Shown piece after piece: positions 6,508-9,880 of a DNA stretch of 9,880 bases. The stretch is from contig JAHDII010000107.1 in NCBI GenBank assembly GCA_020630895.1, forward strand, positions 1 to 9,880. The letters are read 5' to 3'. This DNA is from Saprospiraceae bacterium (GTDB lineage: Bacteria; Bacteroidota; Bacteroidia; Chitinophagales; Saprospiraceae). The notes beneath the pieces were generated by a model. It did no database searches and was not told the DNA's origin. It was given only the letters and a program-made list of their open reading frames with translations. The position numbers and the translations under genes are program-made. Within the stretch, counting starts at the first letter, position 1. Each line of letters starts with the position of its first letter.

Positions 6508-7386
6508 TTAAAAATTAAATCCTAAAGATACTAGAAAAGATAAATTATGATCTTTATCTGCTCTTAAAATAGAAGGATCCTGTTTAGAATAATCATACTT
6601 ATTATTAGTAATATCTAATAAACCATAAGTTGTACGAAAACCTAAAGCAATTCCTTTAGTTAAAGAAAAAACAACATCAGCGTCTAATCCTAAATCAAAA
6701 ACACTAAAATATTTTCCTTCATCAGTATCATTCAAATAATAAGCCCCTATAACATTGGGATATTCAACAGAATTTGAACCTGCATCAATAACAAAAGAAG
6801 TTGTTTCAGTACTTTTAACTTCTCCTATATCATCACGATTATAATTATAATCTAATTCAATAGTAGCTGTTTGATTTTGATTGACTAAATCTGCCCAAGT
6901 AAATTGAATTTCACCATTTCCTGTAGAAGCAATTAAAAAACCTAAATCAACTCCTAGAGCTAATTTAAGTCGCTCTACAGGTTTGTAATAAAGCATTACT
7001 GGAATATCAATATAAGAATTAACAATAGAAATAGCTTCTTTTCTTGTGCCTAAAGGAGCAATACTTCCATTTGTTGTATTTAAAGATAAAGATCCCGCAC
7101 CTTCATATTTATACCTTCCTCCCCTTTGAACAAAAAGAAGTTCAGGGCTAACTCCAAATTTATTATCAACAATAGGAATCATAAAAATGACTCCAGCATG
7201 AAATCCTGTAACATAACCTAATGATTCTAAAGATGAATTATTAGAATCGGTTTCTAAGGCTCCTTTTATAGAAGAAAAATTTAATCCTGCTTTTATTCCA
7301 TAAGAAATATCTTGCCCATTAACAGAGAAAAATAAAGTAACGTGAAATAAAAGAATAAATAAAAATTTTAAAATTTTGTTTAACAT
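6508..7386 (-). CDS. PorT-like outer-membrane beta-barrel protein
   Basis: A 292-residue exported protein with a signal peptide (residues 1-24, hydrophobic LKFLFILLFHVTLFF, likely cut before QDISYG). The mature N-terminus SYGIKAGLNFSSI is the hallmark opening of the small beta-barrel family found widely in Bacteroidota and often labelled PorT family. Later strands include VTGFHAGVIF, KFGVSPELLFVQRGGRYKYE, YIDIPVMLYYKP and LKLALGVDLGFLIAS, and the protein ends LSFLVSLGFNF with a terminal Phe. It is the first gene of the apparent two-gene unit with 5435-6487. Most proteins of this family have no assigned role; resemblance to PorT does not prove a role in type IX secretion. The promoter should lie in 7387-7663. 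Confidence 0.87.
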   Translation of the reverse strand: MLNKILKFLFILLFHVTLFFSVNGQDISYGIKAGLNFSSIKGALETDSNNSSLESLGYVTGFHAGVIFMIPIVDNKFGVSPELLFVQRGGRYKYEGAGSLSLNTTNGSIAPLGTRKEAISIVNSYIDIPVMLYYKPVERLKLALGVDLGFLIASTGNGEIQFTWADLVNQNQTATIELDYNYNRDDIGEVKSTETTSFVIDAGSNSVEYPNVIGAYYLNDTDEGKYFSVFDLGLDADVVFSLTKGIALGFRTTYGLLDITNNKYDYSKQDPSILRADKDHNLSFLVSLGFNF

Positions 7387-7663
7387 AAATATTTTATTAA
7401 TTAATTTTCAATGGGATAAAGAACATTTAAAAAGTATCCAAATAACTGCTTAATAAACGTTCTTAAAAGCAAAACGTTGGTAAAGGTAAATTTTTAAAAT
7501 AAATTCTATTCTTTTATGATTTAAAAATTTACTCAATGAACTTCATTTTTACTAAAACAATTTTAATAATCATAAAAAAATCCATTTTAGAATAAAATAT
7601 AAAAATGAAATTAGATGATAATAATGTTATATTTGAGAATATAAAAATCCAAATATTTTCGAA
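7387..7663. promoter_or_regulatory. Divergent intergenic region between the barrel genes and punA
   Basis: A 277-bp gap that must hold promoters for the minus-strand barrel unit and for plus-strand punA. Towards punA, TATATTTG (7628-7635) matches the Bacteroidota -7 consensus TAnnTTTG exactly and would give a leader of roughly 20 bases, but no TTG-type -33 box is seen at the usual distance. For the minus strand no exact -7 box was found. Two copies of the palindrome AACGTT (7456-7461 and 7473-7478), 17 bp apart, lie 70-90 bp upstream of the barrel unit; their meaning is unclear. Confidence 0.45.
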
Positions 7664-8476
7664 ATGACTTTATATGATAAAGTAGTAGAAGCTCAAAAAT
7701 ATATTCAAAAATATATTCAGCAACTTCCTCAAATTGCAATGATTGCAGGAACAGGTTTAGGTGATATAGGAAGCCATATTCAAGTACAAAAAAAAATATT
7801 ATATAAAGATATTCCTCATTTCCCTGAGCCATCAGTTGAAGGACATCAAGGAGAAATGGTTTTTGGAAAAATGGGAAATCATTTTGTAGTAATTTTAAAA
7901 GGAAGGTTTCATTATTATGAAGGATATGAGATGCAAGAAATTACATTTCCTGTTCGAGTTGTAAAGGCAATTGGAATTCAACAAATAATAATAACTAATG
8001 CCTCTGGAGCTCTTCAAAAAAATATCAATGCAGGAGATATTGTCTTTATAAAAGATCATATCAATTTATTTCCAGATAATCCACTTAGAGGAATCAATGA
8101 TCCTCGTTTGGGTTTGCGTTTTCCTTCAATGGATAAGGTATATGATATTCATTTATTGCAAAAAGCTCAAACCATAGCATCAGATTTGAATATTCCTTTT
8201 CATCAAGGAGTTTATGTAGGATTACAAGGACCAAGTTTAGAAACTAAAGCAGAATATGAATATCTCAATAAAATTGGAGGAGATGTAGTAGGAATGTCCA
8301 CTGTACCAGAAGTAATTGTAGCAGCACAATGTGAATTACAAGTTCTGTGTATTTCAGTATGTACGAATAATCCTTTTAAAGATGGAGTAGCTACTACCAT
8401 TGAAGAAGTCGTAGAAGTTGCTAAAATAGCAGGAGAAAAAATTCAAAAATTAATTTTTAAAATGTTATCAATATAA
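7664..8476 (+). CDS. punA: Purine-nucleoside phosphorylase (trimeric PNP type)
   Basis: Cytoplasmic enzyme that splits inosine, guanosine or their deoxy forms with phosphate into the free base and (deoxy)ribose-1-phosphate, serving purine salvage. The 270 residues fit the trimeric, mammalian-like PNP/MTAP class rather than hexameric DeoD. Visible motifs are the phosphate loop AGTGLG (28-33), GHQGEMVFG, GRFHYYEG (80-87), TNASGA (111-116), GLQGPSLETKAEYEYL (186-201, with the family's Glu at 193), GMSTVPE (210-216), and the base-pocket region VCTNNPF (232-238). The last segment differs from the more common TN-(K/M)-(A/V) form, so exact base preference is open. The ATG chosen follows a plausible promoter and directly begins the family's N-terminal helix. 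The gldJ-like gene starts 10 bp after the stop and is probably cotranscribed. Confidence 0.95.
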   Translation: MTLYDKVVEAQKYIQKYIQQLPQIAMIAGTGLGDIGSHIQVQKKILYKDIPHFPEPSVEGHQGEMVFGKMGNHFVVILKGRFHYYEGYEMQEITFPVRVVKAIGIQQIIITNASGALQKNINAGDIVFIKDHINLFPDNPLRGINDPRLGLRFPSMDKVYDIHLLQKAQTIASDLNIPFHQGVYVGLQGPSLETKAEYEYLNKIGGDVVGMSTVPEVIVAAQCELQVLCISVCTNNPFKDGVATTIEEVVEVAKIAGEKIQKLIFKMLSI

Positions 8477-8486
8477 ATTTAGCCTT

Positions 8487-9880
8487 ATGTTCAACAAAAA
8501 AACAATGAGCCTTTTTGCTGTAATATTATTTATAATCGGTTGTTCTACTGCCAAAAAATATTATGGATCAACTCAAAAAAAGAACAAGCAGTTACAAGGA
8601 CAAACAGCACCTCCAGACATGGTTTTTATTCAAGGAGATGAAAATATGAAATCCTTTTATATGAGTATGACTGAAGAACCTAATATCAATTATATGATAT
8701 ATCTATCTTGGTTAAATGCCGTTTTTTCAGCATCTTATCCAGAAATATATTTAGATGCAATACCTAAGAATCTACCTCTTGAAGATGCGACTTATTTTAA
8801 TGACCCCTATCAAAGAGCTTATATGAGTCACCCTGCCTTTGCTTATTATCCTGTAGTGGGTTTAACTCTACCACAAATTGAAAGTTATCTAGCTTGGAAA
8901 ACAGATCGATTGAATGAAGCTATTTTGGTTAAAAGTAAAATAATAAATTTAAACATAGAGCAGAAAGATGAAGATAACTTTAATACAGAAGCATATATAT
9001 TAGGACAGTATGAAGGAAGTGTAAGAAAAAATTTTACAGATATGACTTGGTCTTATGGAGAACGTAGGATTGAAGTTAGAGATGGAGTTTTATTCACAGG
9101 GTTTAGACTTCCTACTGAAGCAGAATGGGAATATGCTGCACAGGAAAAATTTCAGAAAGAAGCCCTCCCTTTTGCTACAAATAAAAATAGAGAAAGACTC
9201 GATTATCCTTATGGAGAAGATTATTATACACTTCCTTTTGGACGTTATTATGGAGATAATTCATATTATGGATATTATAACAGAGAGTCTTATTTTAATA
9301 CTTTAATGAGAACCTATAAAGTAGATCCCAGCAAACATGAACCTGCTAATTATCGTGAAAAAAATAAGAAACCTTCTTTTCCTTGGATTCAAGATTATGA
9401 TCCTCAATCTTATGGTTTAATAGCAATGGACGGAGGAGTGAAAGAAAGAGTTGTTGATTTTTATCAAGAACAAAAAAATGAAGCAACAGATTGGCTAAAA
9501 ACTATGGGGCTTTCGGGTTATAATATTGGGCAACCACATATCTCTGATGAAATGGAAGAATATGAGGGAGTATCTAATTTTGATGTAAACCAACCGCACA
9601 TTGTTGATGAAATAGGGGAATATGTCGAAAAAGATAGCATGGGAAGAATGAAAAATTTTCGTTTCATAAGTGAAAACGAAAGCAAAAAAACATATCATAT
9701 TGGGAGATATTCTCATAATCCTAATAATTATTCAAGAGTAGTAAAAGGAGGAACGTGGGAAAATCCTACTCTCTATAATAGAGATTCTATAAAAGATAAT
9801 GAAGTCAAAAATGATGTTGGATTTAGAACCATTTTACCTTATACAAGACAGCCTGTTCTAGATGGCTATATTGTGAAATG
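8487..9880 (+). CDS. gldJ: GldJ-like gliding/T9SS lipoprotein with FGE-sulfatase (SUMF1) domain, 3' truncated by window edge
   Basis: An open frame of 464 codons that continues past the right edge. Residues 1-19 are a lipoprotein signal with lipobox IIGC (Cys19), so the protein should be anchored in the envelope. The body is a formylglycine-generating-enzyme-like domain: MVFIQGD, PVVGLTLPQIESYLAWKTDRLNEAIL, FNTEAYILGQYEG (165-177), FRLPTEAEWEYAA (206-218), KGGTW (420-424) and VGFR (444-447). The WKTDRLNE and FNTEAY-x-x-GQYEG segments are what I associate with GldJ, needed for gliding and type IX secretion in flavobacteria. The active-site cysteines of true FGE are missing (GFR is followed by TILPY), so it is probably structural rather than catalytic. 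The usual GNVxEW segment is changed to GGVKERVVDFY (316-326). An alternative start at M7 would still leave a lipoprotein signal. GldK or another family member is the main alternative. Confidence 0.72.
   Translation, partial: MFNKKTMSLFAVILFIIGCSTAKKYYGSTQKKNKQLQGQTAPPDMVFIQGDENMKSFYMSMTEEPNINYMIYLSWLNAVFSASYPEIYLDAIPKNLPLEDATYFNDPYQRAYMSHPAFAYYPVVGLTLPQIESYLAWKTDRLNEAILVKSKIINLNIEQKDEDNFNTEAYILGQYEGSVRKNFTDMTWSYGERRIEVRDGVLFTGFRLPTEAEWEYAAQEKFQKEALPFATNKNRERLDYPYGEDYYTLPFGRYYGDNSYYGYYNRESYFNTLMRTYKVDPSKHEPANYREKNKKPSFPWIQDYDPQSYGLIAMDGGVKERVVDFYQEQKNEATDWLKTMGLSGYNIGQPHISDEMEEYEGVSNFDVNQPHIVDEIGEYVEKDSMGRMKNFRFISENESKKTYHIGRYSHNPNNYSRVVKGGTWENPTLYNRDSIKDNEVKNDVGFRTILPYTRQPVLDGYIVK
9531..9650 (+). 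repeat. Diverged 60-bp tandem repeat inside the gldJ-like gene
   Basis: Two successive 20-codon units begin with QPHISDEMEEY (9531-9563) and QPHIVDEIGEY (9591-9623), exactly 60 bp apart and in frame. The first 11 residues of each unit are mostly identical, and the residues just before each are also alike (YNIG and FDVN). The remaining residues of each unit have drifted. This looks like an old in-frame tandem duplication in a surface loop of the FGE-like domain. Confidence 0.7.

Noticed and set aside
7456..7478. Two AACGTT palindromes 17 bp apart upstream of the barrel unit
   Set aside because: Six-base palindromes are short, and no further conserved context supports an operator; noted only in the intergenic description.
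7611..7832. Minus-strand frame of 73 codons overlapping the start of punA
   Set aside because: It overlaps the conserved N-terminus of punA, and its Tyr/Leu/Phe-rich product is what AT-rich antisense DNA gives by chance.
8212..8400. Minus-strand frame of 62 codons within punA
   Set aside because: It is fully antisense to the most conserved part of the phosphorylase and has no features of its own.
9055..9306. Plus-strand frame of 83 codons within the gldJ-like gene
   Set aside because: The overlapping frame beginning at 8487 stays open to the window edge and carries the lipobox and FRLPTEAEWEYAA motifs; this one is out of frame with it.
9495..9716. Minus-strand frame of 73 codons within the gldJ-like gene
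   Set aside because: It is antisense to the conserved coding frame and has no family features.
8487..9880. Reading the gldJ-like gene as an active formylglycine-generating enzyme or broken by frameshift
   Set aside because: The frame is open throughout to the edge, so there is no frameshift, and the FGE active-site cysteines after GFR are absent, so catalytic FGE activity is not supported.

Overview
The window looks like chromosomal DNA from a very AT-rich member of the Bacteroidota. By eye G+C is around 30 percent, and every complete gene stops with TAA. Starts lack clear Shine-Dalgarno sequences. The gene content fits: paired outer-membrane beta-barrels ending in aromatic residues, a PorT-like barrel, a lipoprotein resembling GldJ of the gliding/type IX secretion machinery, and a bacterial GH3-family adenylase. 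A gliding Cytophagia-like lineage is my inference; the genus cannot be told.

Layout from left to right. pheS (31-1068, +) is followed by a 386-bp gap with no convincing gene. Its right part (1270-1395) can fold as a three-way-junction RNA in the sense of the next gene. That gene is a GH3-family protein (1455-2966, +), convergent with and only 2 bp from a signal-less M23 metallopeptidase-like gene (2969-3610, -). Upstream of the M23 gene on the minus strand lie two related ArsR-type repressor genes (3651-3980 and 4129-4470), separated by a strong intrinsic terminator (4062-4101). Next on the minus strand come tsaB (4658-5341), a perfect 46-bp palindrome that probably terminates transcription, and a two-gene unit of outer-membrane barrel proteins (7386 back to 5435). 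A 277-bp divergent region then leads to punA (7664-8476, +), followed 10 bp later by a gldJ-like lipoprotein gene that runs off the right edge.

Most genes are conserved housekeeping or envelope functions: Phe-tRNA charging, t6A tRNA modification, purine salvage, and outer-membrane and gliding/T9SS envelope proteins. I see no mobile element, CRISPR array, phage gene, rRNA or tRNA. The items most worth a second look are the possible structured leader before the GH3 gene, the two cysteine-poor ArsR paralogues with repeated operator-like motifs, the apparently cytoplasmic M23 protein, and the GldJ-like pseudo-FGE protein with an internal 20-residue repeat. I found no clear new defence or mobile system.
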